A stretch of 64,000 nt of DNA, from contig NC_049997.1 in assembly GCF_000003815.2 (NCBI RefSeq), forward strand, positions 3,185,962-3,249,961. The letters run 5' to 3'. The notes under the pieces are model-generated. The model was not told the DNA's origin, searched no databases, and saw only the letters and a list, made by a program, of their open reading frames with translations. Below, in pieces: positions 43,875 through 55,943 of the stretch; the stretch's first letter is position 1, and each line of letters begins with the position of its first letter. This DNA is from Branchiostoma floridae (Eukaryota > Chordata > Leptocardii > Amphioxiformes > Branchiostomatidae). Made by a program: the position numbers and the translations under genes.

Positions 43875-44381
43875 AGGTGGTATCTCACTGCACTTGGGAC
43901 ACCGGTGAGGCATTGCAGGGTTCGAAAGATTACTCACTGACAACGAATTTCAGAGATAAAGAACACATTTTCTTACCTTTTGTGTATATTGTTGTCTTCT
44001 AAGTCATACTTTACGTATCACGCAATATCTTAATCAAAAGAAATCGGCGAAAATAACAAAACTGTACTAATACCGCAGTAAACGAACCCCGCAGTGCCGC
44101 ACCGGTGCCCCAAGTACAGTAAAGGCCCCCTCTCACTTGACGTGCGGCATGCTTGCGGCATTGCTGCGTTCGTTCACTGCGTCACTGTTTTGTTATTTTC
44201 TTCGATTTTTTATGATTCAGATATTGCGCAATACGTAAAAGTATAACATAAAAGACGACAAAATATACAACAAGTAAGAAAATTCGTTCTTTATCTCTGA
44301 AATTCGTTGAGCATCTTCCGAACGCAGCAATGCCGCAAGCGTGCCGCACGTCAAGTGAGAGGGGGCCTTAAGATACCACCT
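43875..44381. mobile_element. MITE family A, split by a family-B element
   Basis: The left tip (AGGTGGTATCTCACTGCACT) has TAA before it. Its right terminal repeat is interrupted after CCCCAAGTACAGT and resumes with GATACCACCT after the family-B insertion (44123-44368). The A element was therefore there first. Confidence 0.9.
44123..44368. mobile_element. MITE family B nested in family A
   Basis: AGGCCCCCTCTCACTTGACG and its complement at the tips, CGTGCGGCATGCTTGCGGCA subterminal. TAA duplication at 44120-44122 and 44369-44371. The core is that of family A. Confidence 0.92.
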
Positions 44382-45256
44382 TGACACTCCTGTCATTCTT
44401 TGTAGAAATCGGTTTCCGTGACGGGAAAAAAGGCAACTGGCATGGAAGACTGCTATCTTGTCTAACACAAACCGTGGGAAGAGACATAGACAACTAAGTT
44501 TAGACATCCTGACCCTTGCTTAAATAGAACTGGCGGAACGGCGGTGACTGATAGACGGCAAACTTGTGACCACCAGGACACCGTGACCGACACTAACACG
44601 GCATTCTCCGAAAAGATAACTTCAGTGTTTCCGTTTTCTGCGAACTAAGCCCCATGTGTTTGCACGTTACCATCTATTGCATAACATATGCGCGGTCAAG
44701 TAGATAGCACTTCTTCTCCTGGACCAAACAGCCGGGACCGTATGATCAAGGAGTGTGGAAACTCGACGTGAATTGCCTGGAAAAAAGTCTTGTCTTTTAT
44801 ATAAAGTAGAAAGAGTGCTACAATTGTAACTGTCGGGGTGATACGACTGAACGACGGCAAAGTTGTGGCTGTGACACCATAACTGCCACTAACACCGACT
44901 AACAAGAACTTTCCTGTTTTCCGTGAACGACGCCGAACGCGTTTTTCTGCGTGAATCCGGCCGCCGGGAACGATCTTGTGCAGAATAGCGAGGATGGTCT
45001 AGTGGACAGCGTGCGGACTTTTTAAACTGCAGCCAGTCGAGAGAGGGAAGTAACACGGCCGTAGCTTGTTCGATTTGCAAGCTACATTAGAACGTGCTTG
45101 TTGCACACCGATTTTCAGTCTACAAGAGAATTGCTGTCCTCCATCGAGCTGATTCAACACGTTATACGCCTCCGTCCGCCGTTCATTGTACAGAGAAGAG
45201 CACAGTGAATCCCGGACATATTGAACGACAGCACAAAGGTGCCTAAGGTGGGTAAG
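44382..45256 (+). other. Region with a doubled block and a possible splice donor; no gene confirmed
   Basis: Two diverged copies of a block (TGACTGATAGACGGCAAACT near 44546 and CGACTGAACGACGGCAAAGT near 44842) lie here. TGGTCTAGTGG (44994) resembles a tRNA A box and TTGTTCGATTTGC (45068) a B box, hinting at an old SINE. GGTGGGTAAGA at 45246-45256 could be a donor of a non-coding exon. None of this is firm. Confidence 0.3.
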
Positions 45257-46500
45257 ATTAGCATTTTACAGTTCTGCTTAATACCACGGAAAAATTCATA
45301 TTTCTCATGCAATTAGATAAACCATATATTATTGATTCCATTTGTCCTGATGTTTATAACTGTTTTAAGAAGCGAGAAGAAGTTGAACGTGTACATACTT
45401 GAATGTATTAGCATATGTAGAGATGATAAGATACCTTTTTTTGGGTCAAAATTGTACCTTATCACTCGCGCTACGACCTGTACTTAGCTTGTTTGAGCAC
45501 AAATGTACAATAAAGGTCATTCATTAATTATGTAGTTAAAATGACCTAATTTGCATCAATTTGCACAAAGACCCATAGAACCATGGTGTCCCACCTGGAC
45601 GAAAGAACAACATACCTTAAGCTATCATTCTGTGTAGTGTGACTAATTGTGTGCGGGATGGCCGGGCTACGATACGACATTTTTCATGTATCTCCTCCTG
45701 GACTAATAGTTTTCCTTTGATAACGCTGCCTAATTAGGCTTTATTCGTCGCATAACTGCTCCCACATATTCCGTGTTGAATCTATAATGACATGAACATC
45801 ACAAACTGCATACTAAATCAAGTAATATCAAGGTGAGTTCAAATACGTTTTAGGCAAAACTAATAGCTTTGAACTAAAACATCCTTTTCGTTTGTTTTTC
45901 TTTCCAACGGCTTCTACATCAGTTACAAAATACTAAGTAATGTACGCAACTTAACTTATATAGTTGTCCACACCGGTGGTAAAATGTGTACGTGGCTTAC
46001 GTGGTTACTGGTAGCATCTATTCTATAAGCCCGTGAGTATTTTTACGACCTTGTCAGCCTTGAACTTTTGAGGACACTGTTATTAAGCGGAAGGGTCCCA
46101 TTCAGGACCCATAAACATCTCACATTCTTTCTTTTATCGTTTCTGTTGTGTCATCCTTTCATTGTCTGTGTTATGGCATCACGGTTACGTAGATCCACAT
46201 CCGCGATTATTGTGAAAAAATTCCGTCTGAAGAATATTTCAGAAAGCTCAAACGGCCATAAGGCATAACGTGTATTTTTCAAATAGAAAAACAGAGCCTT
46301 TTGAAAACACCTGTACTAGGATGGTAGCTATGTTCAGATCATAGATCCTTTACAGAGGTATGCCTAACCTCAAGGATCTTTTGACATCTAATCCGCCTTA
46401 TACGCCTACTATACATCAATGTCGTTACAAAATTATGCCGGGCGATGCCGAGAGATTATGTTTTTCCGGCTATTTTATTTTATGCCAGCATAAAAAAAGT
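45257..46500. other. No gene seen; retroelement tail at 45465-45530
   Basis: CCTGTACTTAGCTTGTTTGA followed by ACAATAAAGGTC is the plus-strand form of the tail at 33355 and 41365. Otherwise short frames only. Confidence 0.4.
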
Positions 46501-47516
46501 TTTTGAATGGATTGTAATGACACTTTCGGGTAAGTTTGGGGGAAGACGAAGGTCAAGGTCGTTGGTGTCTTCCCGTGGCACTGAAGTATATATTCTTGTT
46601 TTTGTATATTCTACACATGCTGGGGCTTTGATTTTGGGTGTTAGATAGTTTTTTTTTTGGTAGAGAAATGTTTTAGTAAAGATAAGAGTGACAACAACAG
46701 CGACATTGGGAAATCTCCCGTACACCTTTCCTATAATGGCCTATAAGTGTTTATACTTTATTCAGTGTGTTTGGTCCAGGGAGACAATTTGTTATAATCT
46801 AGACATGCTGGCACTTTGATTATGGTATGGTGCCAGATAGCTGTTTTTGGTAAAAAAAAATGTTTTACTAAGGCCACACCAATTTAATTTGTTGGATTTC
46901 CCAACCCATTTTTTTCCGACTTGCAAAAAAAAAAAAGAAAGATTTAGTCCCAAGGAAAATAATATAGGTTTTGCTATTGCAGACCTTTAAAAAACCCATT
47001 CCAGGGGCACATACTGCTGATAGACCAATCAGAGTGCTTATTTGCAGCCACATGATCAGAACAGTGGTATAAAATCAAAGGAAGAATTCATTGGATAAAT
47101 CATGCCATGAAAAACTGAAAATTTGACTACTTTACCTTGTTATTTTTGTGTTAAATAAGTTCACCACAGACTTTTTACAATTTTTTTTTTCTTTTTTTTT
47201 CCCGACCGACCGCCCCAATATTTTTCTGGAAAAATCCGAGAACCAAGAAATTAAATTGGTGTGGCCTAAAGGTAAGAGCGACAACAACAGCGACAAAACA
47301 CTGCCATCTCCAGTACATTTTTCCTAGAAAAAAGTGTTTATACTTTGTGTTCGGTCCCCGGGGAACAATTTTGCGCTTAGAGGATAGAATAAAAAAAATG
47401 TTTTTCTAAAGGTAAGAGTGACAACAACAGCGACAAAACACTGCCATCTCCAGTACATTTTTCCTAGAAAAAAGTGTTTATACTTTGTGTTCGGTCCCCG
47501 GGGAACAATTTTGCGC
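46500..47516 (+). repeat. Degenerate four-copy repeat, two copies nearly identical
   Basis: GACAACAACAGCGACA occurs at 46689, 47279 and 47419. The last two units (47272-47408 and 47409-47516) are almost the same, each with CACTGCCATCTCC and GGTCCCCGGGGAACAATT. A family-I MITE separates the old copies from the new ones. The last copy is interrupted by family-B element 47520-48754. Confidence 0.8.
46872..47266. mobile_element. MITE family I
   Basis: GGCCACACCAATTTAATTTG at the left and AAATTAAATTGGTGTGGCC at the right, with a perfect TAA duplication (46869-46871, 47267-47269). The inside has long A and T runs. Confidence 0.88.
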
Positions 47517-47519
47517 TTA

Positions 47520-48754
47520 AGGCCCCCTCTCACTAGACGTGCGGCACGCTTGCGGCATTGCTGCGTTCGTTCACTGCGGCACTGTTGTGTTAATTTCACC
47601 GATTTTGTCTTGCACTCACACTGACGTGCGGCACTGTTGCGTTTCTAAACTAAATGAACATGTTATTGGCAATTGCAGTGTTGTCAATTTATGAAAAATC
47701 ACTGTAAAATGATGAGAATGCCCAAAAATGAGATTTATAATGAAAAGATTTCCCTTATGATAATGAATTATATGATACATATGCTATAAATAATCTTGAA
47801 CGACTTTTACTGTAAAGGAAATGACCCAAATGAACGGACACGAACCATATACCAGATTTGAATCGATGTGTACGTTTTGCACCATGTAACGTTATGTGTA
47901 ATTATGTATGTTAATATGTTTATTCACCAATTTTGCAAATTTAAAAAATGAAAATGCTTGATATTTCATACTTATTTTGTATGACGCGGAGTATTTTCAT
48001 TGTCGGCGGATGGCTTGCCAGCCTATTGATGTCTAAGTCTATCATATTTGTAAAAAGTGAGAAAAATATGGCCCATCGGTTTGAATGACTGCAATTTTGT
48101 ATTTTATCGGCGGCAGGCTACCAGCAATGATTAGCTTGTAACGTTATAACGCAAACGCAAACTCGTTATCATCCAACATAAATAAATTATTTTTGAACGT
48201 TGTACGATAATTTTTTTCTCTACATCCGTAGGTTAATCGATAAACCAGTTACTCATTTTTTTGTTTTCAAGTATAAAATACTGACCTACTTCCAATTAAA
48301 TAAATCAAAAGATGTATTTTTAAGTTAACTCTGAATACGGATACAAGGTATAAGTTTTGTGGAATTCGCAGTGTTTTTACTGGATCGAAAACCACTGTAA
48401 AATTATTAGAAATGCATCTAAAATAGTTTTCCGGTGATAAAAGGATGTTTACTTTTGATTCTTGGTGTAAAATAGGCAAAATATATCCTTGATACTGTTT
48501 GGGGCATGGTGGCGGCACTGTTGCGGCACCGTTGCGGCACTGTTGCGGCACTGTTGCGGCACTGTTGCGGCATCTTGCCACTTGCGTTATTTTTAAACTT
48601 TTTAAAAAACGTCGCGCTTGCTTGCGGCACTTCTAGGTTTGCTTGCGGCACCTCTAGGTTTGCTTGCGGCACCTCTAGGTTCCGTGGCGGTACATCTGCG
48701 TTTTCGAACGCAGCAATGCCGCAAGCGTGCCGCACGTCAAGTGAGAGGGGGCCT
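47520..48754. mobile_element. Long family-B element (1.2 kb)
   Basis: AGGCCCCCTCTCACTAGACG at the left and GTCAAGTGAGAGGGGGCCT at the right. The neighbouring repeat unit at 47373-47384 (GCGCTTAGAGGATAG) is the empty site: the occupied copy reads GCGCTTA, element, TAAGAGGATAG. The interior is unlike the short family-B core and holds GC-rich short tandems at its right end. There is no transposase frame. Confidence 0.92.
48512..48685 (+). repeat. Short tandem arrays in the long family-B element
   Basis: TGTTGCGGCAC-type 11-12-bp units repeat about six times (48512-48572). Then a 21-bp unit (TGCTTGCGGCACCTCTAGGTT, cited by position 48636-48656) repeats about three times. Both are built from the GCGGCAC word of the element's own subterminal sequence. 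Confidence 0.85.
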
Positions 48755-48903
48755 TAAGAGGATAGAATAACCTGCCCAGAGATAAACATCGACCCGCACG
48801 GATCAACATAACTTGGATGACTGCAGCCTTTTGTGCGAGGAGAAAGCTCACTCAAATTACATTGCATACGTAAAGCATCAGAAATCCACCCTTTTGTACC
48901 TTA

Positions 48904-49149
48904 AGGCCCCCTCTCACTTGACGTGCGGCACGCTTGCGGCATTGCTGCGTTCGTTCACTGCGGTACTGTTTTGTTATTTTCTCCGATTTGTTATAATTCA
49001 GATATTGCGCAATACGTAAAAGTGTGACATAGAAGACCACAAAATACACAACAAGTAAGAAAATTTGTTCTTTATCTCTGAAATTCGTTGAGCATCTTCC
49101 GAACGCAGCAATGCCGCAAGCGTGCCGCACGTCAAGTGAGAGGGGGCCT
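48904..49149. mobile_element. MITE family B, complete
   Basis: AGGCCCCCTCTCACTTGACG tips, perfect TTA duplication (48901-48903, 49150-49152). About 95% like the copy at 44123 by eye. Confidence 0.92.
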
Positions 49150-49366
49150 TTACCCAGGGTCTTCACTCGACCCAATTGTATGTAAGAAAACAATCAACGG
49201 AGTATACATTCTTTTCGACGGAAAAAGTATTATTTTCCTTATGTTTATCAGACTTAGGGGCTATATACGTACGACAGGTCAAACAGTTGAAATCATTTAT
49301 TATATCCATGAAAAACTGGAAGTATAGTTTTTGGCGTGCCGTCTGTCTGTCTGTATAATATATATA

Positions 49367-49574
49367 CTGTAAATGCAGAAATGTTCGCGGTGGATTAATG
49401 TTCGCCGTTTTCGGGGTGACCACTTTACCGCGAACTTAAAACCACCGCGAACATTTTTCTATTATGGTATTAGACTGCAGTCTATGGTGTTACCGCGAAC
49501 TTAAATCCACCGCGAAAAGTCCTTTTTCCCGCTACCGCGAAATTAAATCCCCGCGAACTTAAATGCATTTACAG
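49367..49574. mobile_element. MITE family P, copy 2
   Basis: CTGTAAATGCAGAAATGTTC and GCATTTACAG tips with TA on both sides. Confidence 0.9.
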
Positions 49575-49830
49575 TATGTGTGTGTGTCTGTGTGTGTGTG
49601 TGTGTGTTTGTGTTTCCGGATAATTGTGGTCAGCATAACTCTAGAACCTCTGGATGAATTGTAATAACATTTGATGTGGGTAGGGATTGGGAAGACGAAG
49701 GTCAAGGTCGATTTTGAACCCCCTGGTGTGTGATTTTGGTACTGCAGCAGAATGTCTATTTTTTGTAGTTTTTTAGGTATAGTTAGTACTGTAGTGGTTA
49801 TGACGTACACAATTCAACCATTTTGCGAAT
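49575..49830. repeat. (TG)n microsatellite and a dispersed repeat
   Basis: A TGTG-rich run (49576-49610) leads into sequence with GGGAAGACGAAGGTCAAGGT, which also occurs at 46540-46560. Confidence 0.6.
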
Positions 49831-49952
49831 GAAAAGTTTGTCGCAGACACATGTCCACGGTCATTTCTCTCACAACCTAGCTCAAAAACGTCTAATGAAA
49901 GAACCCTAGGCTGTTTTGAGTGACCTTTAACGAGAAATGTGCGCAGGGGGTA

Positions 49953-50206
49953 AGGTGGTATCTCACTGCAATTGGGGCACCGGTGTGGTACTGCGGGGTT
50001 CGTTCACTGCGGCACTGTTTTGTTATTTTTGCGATTTTTAATGATCTAAATATTGCGTAATACGTAAGAGTATGACATAGAAGACAACAAAATACACAAA
50101 AAGGAAATTCGTTTCTCCTCTCTGAAATTCGTCAGAGTAATCTTTCGAACCCCACTGTGCCCCACCAGTGCCCCACCGGTGCCCCAAGTGCAGGGAGATA
50201 CCAACT
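49953..50206. mobile_element. MITE family A
   Basis: AGGTGGTATCTCACTGCAAT at the left, GGAGATACCAACT at the right. Flanks GTA and TTA are an imperfect 3-bp duplication. CCCCACCAGTG and CCCCACCGGTG are doubled near the right end. Confidence 0.85.
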
Positions 50207-51454
50207 TTAATGAGAAATGTGCGCAGGAGGTATACAGCCCGTGTCGTGTCCACCTGAGTGGTTCCCAGACTGATGAACTCTCACCACAGCCTGACAGCTG
50301 AGGTCTGTCCGGTCCGGCACCGCGCACTTATCTGCACAACCAGGTGTGAACGGACACAATTAGCGAGGTCAGAGGTCATCTGGGGATGACTATTTAGCCA
50401 GGCACAACGACACAGGTAGAGGAATCAATATCGAATTGCTTGAATATCAGTATTTCGTGTGATGTTTTGGAGAACTTGGTGATAAGCTACAGGTAGGTCG
50501 TTAAATGCTACTCTCCAAGTAGAAGTTCGGCTCCGGCTGTTTATTTTTTTTACGTTTTTAGGTGTTTCTTAGAATAGTTAGATGTAAAGACTTGCCATAA
50601 AAATATGTATCTTGTACTCCTATTGTCTCAGTACAGGTTTGCTGGTACATATTCATAGCATTATAGGCAATGGCCCGACTTGTGATTTTTTTTATCTACA
50701 AAAATATGTGTATATGGTAGTGGTCCATTATAAAGTCTTGTGGTATGAAAGATAATGGTCCCGTTGTATGAAAATTATATCTGCAAGAAATATGTGTATA
50801 CCTATATGTCAATATTTAGTAGTCAAGTACTGCAAGTGTGATGTGCGTCGATGAAAATTAGACATCCAGGTAATAAGATATGCCAAAAAGCAGTTTAGTC
50901 AAGCAACTGGAACTTCCAAAATCATATCCAGTTGCTTGAGTAACTGTTTTTTGGCACGCGTGTGATGTACGCTCGTAGCTTTGACTGACAGCTGACAACC
51001 AAAAGTGTCAAAATCTAAAAGATAGCTTCTAGTGGAAAGGTGGGGCTAAAATGGAACTTATTTCAATCTTCCCTTCGCATAGTTTTCCCTACACACCTCT
51101 CTAGTATCTGCAATCATAAACAAGTCCGAATTACTTTCAAGAAGCCTTGAGAGAACCCAAGGCTATCTTTCTTAACCTGTTGCCACACTGCGGTGACATA
51201 TGCCTTCCTCTAGCACGCTAAAGCTCTCGGGTTTCTAAATTCCATTGGAGAGTGAAGAAAGGTTTGCCATACCCGGGAGACATGTCTAACATCGTTAGGG
51301 GTAACACGGCGGTGTCGTCTTTGTTCTCTTTGTTTTTTAGTACAGTCGTCCCGCATGAGAACCGCATAGCAGGCCCGCGGGAGGGGGGGGGGGCAGATGG
51401 AACCTTAACAACAGAGTCGACTTTTAGCCACCTAAAATGACGGTAGATCTGTAA
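50207..51454. other. No gene seen; family-G half (50510-50572) and an R1 hairpin (50884-50957)
   Basis: TCTCCAAGTAGAAGTTCGGC is one end of a family-G element without its partner. At 50884-50957, GCCAAAAAGCAGTTTAGTCA pairs with TGAGTAACTGTTTTTTGGC, a foldback form of repeat R1. A G-run lies at 51386-51394. Confidence 0.5.
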
Positions 51455-51700
51455 AGGTGGCATCTCACTGCACTTGGGGCACCGGTGCGGCATTGCAGGG
51501 TTCGGAAGATTACTCAACGAATTTCAGAGATAAGGAACACATTTTGTAACGTTTTGTGCATTTTATTGTCTTCTAACCAATACTTTTACATACTATGCAT
51601 TATCCATATTATAAAAAATCGGAGAAAATAACACAACAGTGCCGAAGTGAACGAACCACGCCGTACCACCCCGGTGCCCCAAGTACAGTGAGATACCACC
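51455..51700. mobile_element. MITE family A
   Basis: AGGTGGCATCTCACTGCACT at the left, CAGTGAGATACCACC at the right, GGGGCACCGGTGCGGCA inverted inside. TAA precedes it, but the right flank has no clear copy. Confidence 0.88.
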
Positions 51701-52439
51701 ATGAGAATGCTTGACGTGGTTGTAAGATATGATCGTACACCGAAACTTTGCTATTGGGAGAGAAGACATTTAACACTCACTCAAGACGTTTGACAGCAAA
51801 GCATCTTCAAGTGCACCTGAGGCATTATAATCATCTAAATTGTGGGACTCCTTGAGCTTTTTGTACGTATTTTATGACCTATATGTTCATAGTGCTAAAT
51901 TTGTTCATAGATATGTATATGATAGATTAGAATCATTTCTAGGTTGTAAAGAAAGACAGACAAAAATCATGATTTCCTGAAACCGATAACTATAGTGTAA
52001 ATCATTAGAATCCTACTTAAAGAAAATATCTTGATTGTTTGCGAATTAGAGTTCCAGGACCTCATATCTTCTCCTAAACTTATATTAATATTACAAATGT
52101 GTTACATAGATTTCGAATAATTAGAACTATAGTACGTACATTATTAATAGATAGTCTGCAGGCGAATAATTATAACAGTGTTTTCTAAATCCATGGGAAC
52201 TAGATGGTTGCGAGTCAGAATACAATTGAGCAAAAGTGTTTTACAATCGTTAACAGAGTGGGCTATGTATATATAAAGGTCTCTTTTTTTTTTCATTTCT
52301 TCCCAGGCACTCCAAATACGTTAGCTCTAATGGGTTGGAGTGAAAGTTGGGTGCATCAATACACACCTGTGATTGGAAGGATTACTTCTAAGTGTTTGGA
52401 TGCCATTTGTATTAGGTCACCTTTCCACTATTCATAATA
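51701..52439. other. No gene seen
   Basis: AT-rich. The frame at 52204-52437 has no domain. Confidence 0.4.
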
Positions 52440-52660
52440 CCCACCTTTCCACTAGGACGGTGCTCTCTGTGACAGATCGTACAACGGATTGTATAGAAAA
52501 GAAACGAATATTTTTACACTTTGTGTGTTTTGTTGTCTTCTCAGTCACACTTTTACGTTTTGTATGATGTACCCAGTGCGAAAGCGAAGGTTACACATAT
52601 CATATTCAGGTCGCAGTGAGAGCGCAGCGCGATCGCCGACTAGTGAAAAGGGTGTCGAGG
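52440..52660. mobile_element. Small, worn family-C element
   Basis: CCCACCTTTCCACTAGGACG at the left and CGCCGACTAGTGAAAAGGGTG at the right around the shared core (TGTTGTCTTCTCAGTCACAC). A 220-bp relative of the arms at 55.9-59 kb. Confidence 0.7.
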
Positions 52661-54880
52661 AATGTGACGTGAGAAAGTGTGAAGCGATTGTAGCAGAGAT
52701 TACCGTAGCCTCAGGTGAGACGACAGGTGTTCTTTAAGGTTGTTAGTGGGTTGGGAGCTGGACAAAGGCCGTGCTATTTCGCCCCGAGAAGGTCTCATTA
52801 ACACATTGTGCTGCTGTCATCTTTAATCAAGCTTGGTTGACTGTAAGCCCTTCTTATTGTGCTCGTCTTAACAAAATTTTGTAGGCTGTATGGAAGGTGT
52901 GGTTTTGTGTAAGCCGTTTTCACACCTGTGAAGAAATTAAGAAAATTGTTTATACAAAGCACCTAATTAACGTTAAGATCTTGCAATAAATAGCCGAGGC
53001 CCTGGAGAAGAAACCTGAAAAAGTCGTGGGGATTGTATGGATTTATAACTACGTGTCTCTTAATCATTTTCATGTACATGAACATCTTAATCTGCATGTA
53101 AGATAACACGTTCTTACTACACTTAGTACTTGTACTTGTACCTATGCGTATTTACTTGTACCTATGAGTATTTAGAGCTACTCCTAACTTGATCATTCTC
53201 GCCTGTACTTAGCTTGTGAGAGCAGAAACGTACAACAAAGGTCTTCATTTTCATTTATTTAAGGTTAACATGATGTTTACCTAAACGAAGAAAGACAGGC
53301 GGGTTATTATCATCCTATGGTATGTGGGCTAAGCCGATCTTTCTCTGGGCCGGCCCTTAAATTCCCCTCCTAGACTAAAATTATCTAGAATAGAGATCAC
53401 CTTCTCGACACACTGCACCTCAAAGAAAGTAAGAGACTCATTAAAGAGACGTGCCTCCCTCAAGAAATCATACATCTTCATACTGACAGGCAGTAAGACC
53501 TACTGTGCCAAGATGCTTCAACACAGAGGTAGTTTCACGCCGTTTATTGGCTAGGGAAGAAATGTAAAGCAGGTCAAACTATAAGCAGAGTTCTTGAGAC
53601 AAGTGCTTTTCATTTAATCATCATTTGAAGAACATGTGTGCATAGAGCAGACGCAAAAGTACTATGAAGTTGCCCTTATACATGTGACTTACCATGTGAC
53701 GAACTTTTCTAGTTTAGAGCGTACTGTATGTTATGCAACCTGATTATTTTTTATTACGTGACCTAAGTACAAAACTATAGTACTAGGGATTAAGCATAGC
53801 TGCATGTAGAATTTGACATGCATCCATACAGTATCTGTCTTTGATTCAGGCGTACTTGGGGCTGTGTGAGGCCATTCCAACAGGTTGCAGAATCATTCCA
53901 AAAGATTTGACAAGTGCTTTTATGATTGTTTGATGTGTCGAACCTCTGCCCTTTGAATCCGTCTTCGCGAAATTTCATCCATGTGGCGTGGTTGCCCCTT
54001 TATTAACGTCTTTCACTCTCTTCTCTCCCCCGCCTCCCCTCTAATCATTTTCACTGGTACATGAGTTGACCCCCTCCCCCTTCTCACTCCTCCTCACTCT
54101 ATTTGGTCCTCGTCTTGATTTGCTAGATCTTGTCTTTGCTATCTACCTTGATGCAGCACATATATGTAAGAAGTAACACTCCTTCACCAGTCATGTGCAG
54201 GTCAGGCGAACAGATTGCCGAACTCACGTCGGCAAGGGACTGTTTGCCTTCTCCACTGTCTCTCGGGACAGAAGGATGCCACTAACAATAATATGCAAGG
54301 ATAAAGATTGCGTCTTAGCAGAATCACCGATTCTACACATAGATATCTAGAAAGGAGTCTCTGTCGTGAAGGACGGCGATCAGGATGCTAGAAATGCGTT
54401 GGTTGGTCTCCTAAATATCAAATCAATATTCAAGTGACGTGAGTCAAAGTTGAAAACTTTTGACTGTCGTTCAAGGGATCAAGTCGTGATCTCTATCGTT
54501 ATAATCTCTTAACTGACATATGCAAGTGTTACCAACATGTTGACATTCACTAACATTCAATAGATTGACAGTTATTCCATAAGCGAGACCCCAAAAAATA
54601 TGAGTGTCACAGAAATACCACCCCAAGCTCCAAGCTTGCTGTTGATGGATTCGCTGACGATGCAATAACGCCAAAAGGTTCATTATATCAAAACGTGGGA
54701 GTCCAACAAAACGGTTTTAAAGTTTTACAAGTGGCAGAATTAGGGCACGCGCACAAACGCTCATGTCATGGCTGTGTGAACAAGTAGGACGCAATTTCAC
54801 GGACCTAATGAATTAATTATACCTCACGTGGGACCAGTGATATTTTGTGGTTATGAATAGTGATATTTCATAAGAAGCCC
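52661..54880. other. No gene confirmed; retroelement tail at 53205-53260
   Basis: GCCTGTACTTAGCTTGTGAG followed by ACAACAAAGGTCTTC is the retroelement tail. Frames at 53790-53978 and 54471-54683 (minus) have no domains. AT-rich throughout. Confidence 0.4.
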
Positions 54881-55208
54881 CAGGGCTCGAAATTTATTTT
54901 TGGGATTAACGTTAGATTCCCTGATTCCCCAACCTAAAAATTGGATTCACCAAAAAATTTAGTTTTGGAGCGTCTAAAATTTTGATGAACCCAAATTCCA
55001 ACTTCGAGTTCTTAAACAAGAACTATATTAGGCAGATAGGCAGTTTATTGTACTTACAACTTTTCGATGTCAAGAATATGGTGTCACTAGTATAATTCGA
55101 TGTCTTTACATGTCTTATATTCGTAAACCTACAAAAGTATTGGTGCACAGAACCAATTTTGGGTGCACCAGGCCTAGGGTGCACAAACACCTAGTATTTC
55201 GAGCCCTG
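54881..55208. mobile_element. hAT-like MITE family M, copy 2
   Basis: CAGGGCTCGAAATTTATTTT and ATTTCGAGCCCTG tips. Inside, GGTGCAC words recur. The target duplication is unclear. Confidence 0.75.
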
Positions 55209-55940
55209 AGCCCTGGAGGAAAGGGCAATGTAACAGCTGGCAAAGGGCTTGAAACACGTCAGGAAGGTGGCCACATGGTAGGCGGGCTGAAGTCATAATC
55301 ATGTCAAACCACTGGGTTTTACAGGCAAGCCAATATGCAGTAGCTTAAAGGGGAGGCTCCAAATACTTTTTAAAAGCCATGTCAGTTATGAACTGAAGAC
55401 GGAAATTACATGAGGATGAATTGTATTGTGCGATAATTGTAACAGGTACGATGTATGACAACTTGTACTTTACAGTTGAGCTATTTTTGATATTAAGCAA
55501 TTCTAAGGATGTAGACTACGTTGGTGAATATTAATGTTAAGGACACTTAAATCTAAGCAGTCAAACCAGTACTCTACTATTTCTTTACTGTTATCTTGAT
55601 AGCGGTATATGACGTAAGCAATGTATAGCATTGCCCAATTTTTTGCATATAATTGTATACAAATTGACCTAGATAGGCATATATATGATGATATAAAAGC
55701 GAATATAATATCATATTCATCTTAGTCAGGAACTCGAGTCGAAGATGAATATGATTGTGAACCTTGGAAGATTAGCCCTATTGGGCTAAAAGGTTTCGTA
55801 ATAAATGAAATGAAATGAATTATGATTTGAAGGATCAAGGTGAAATATGTATGGTGAGTATGAAAAATTCCAAGCTGATGTTGGGGAGAAAGATCTTCAA
55901 GTTGACGTTTTATGAATACCTTGATAGGAAAACTAGTCGC
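55209..55940. other. No gene seen
   Basis: AT-rich. GAATATAATATCATATTCATC (55701-55720 and around) is a small inverted repeat. Confidence 0.4.
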
Positions 55941-55943
55941 TTA

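Noticed and set aside
44990-45080. tRNA-like A and B boxes
   Set aside because: Only the box words match; the spacing and stems do not. At most an old SINE.
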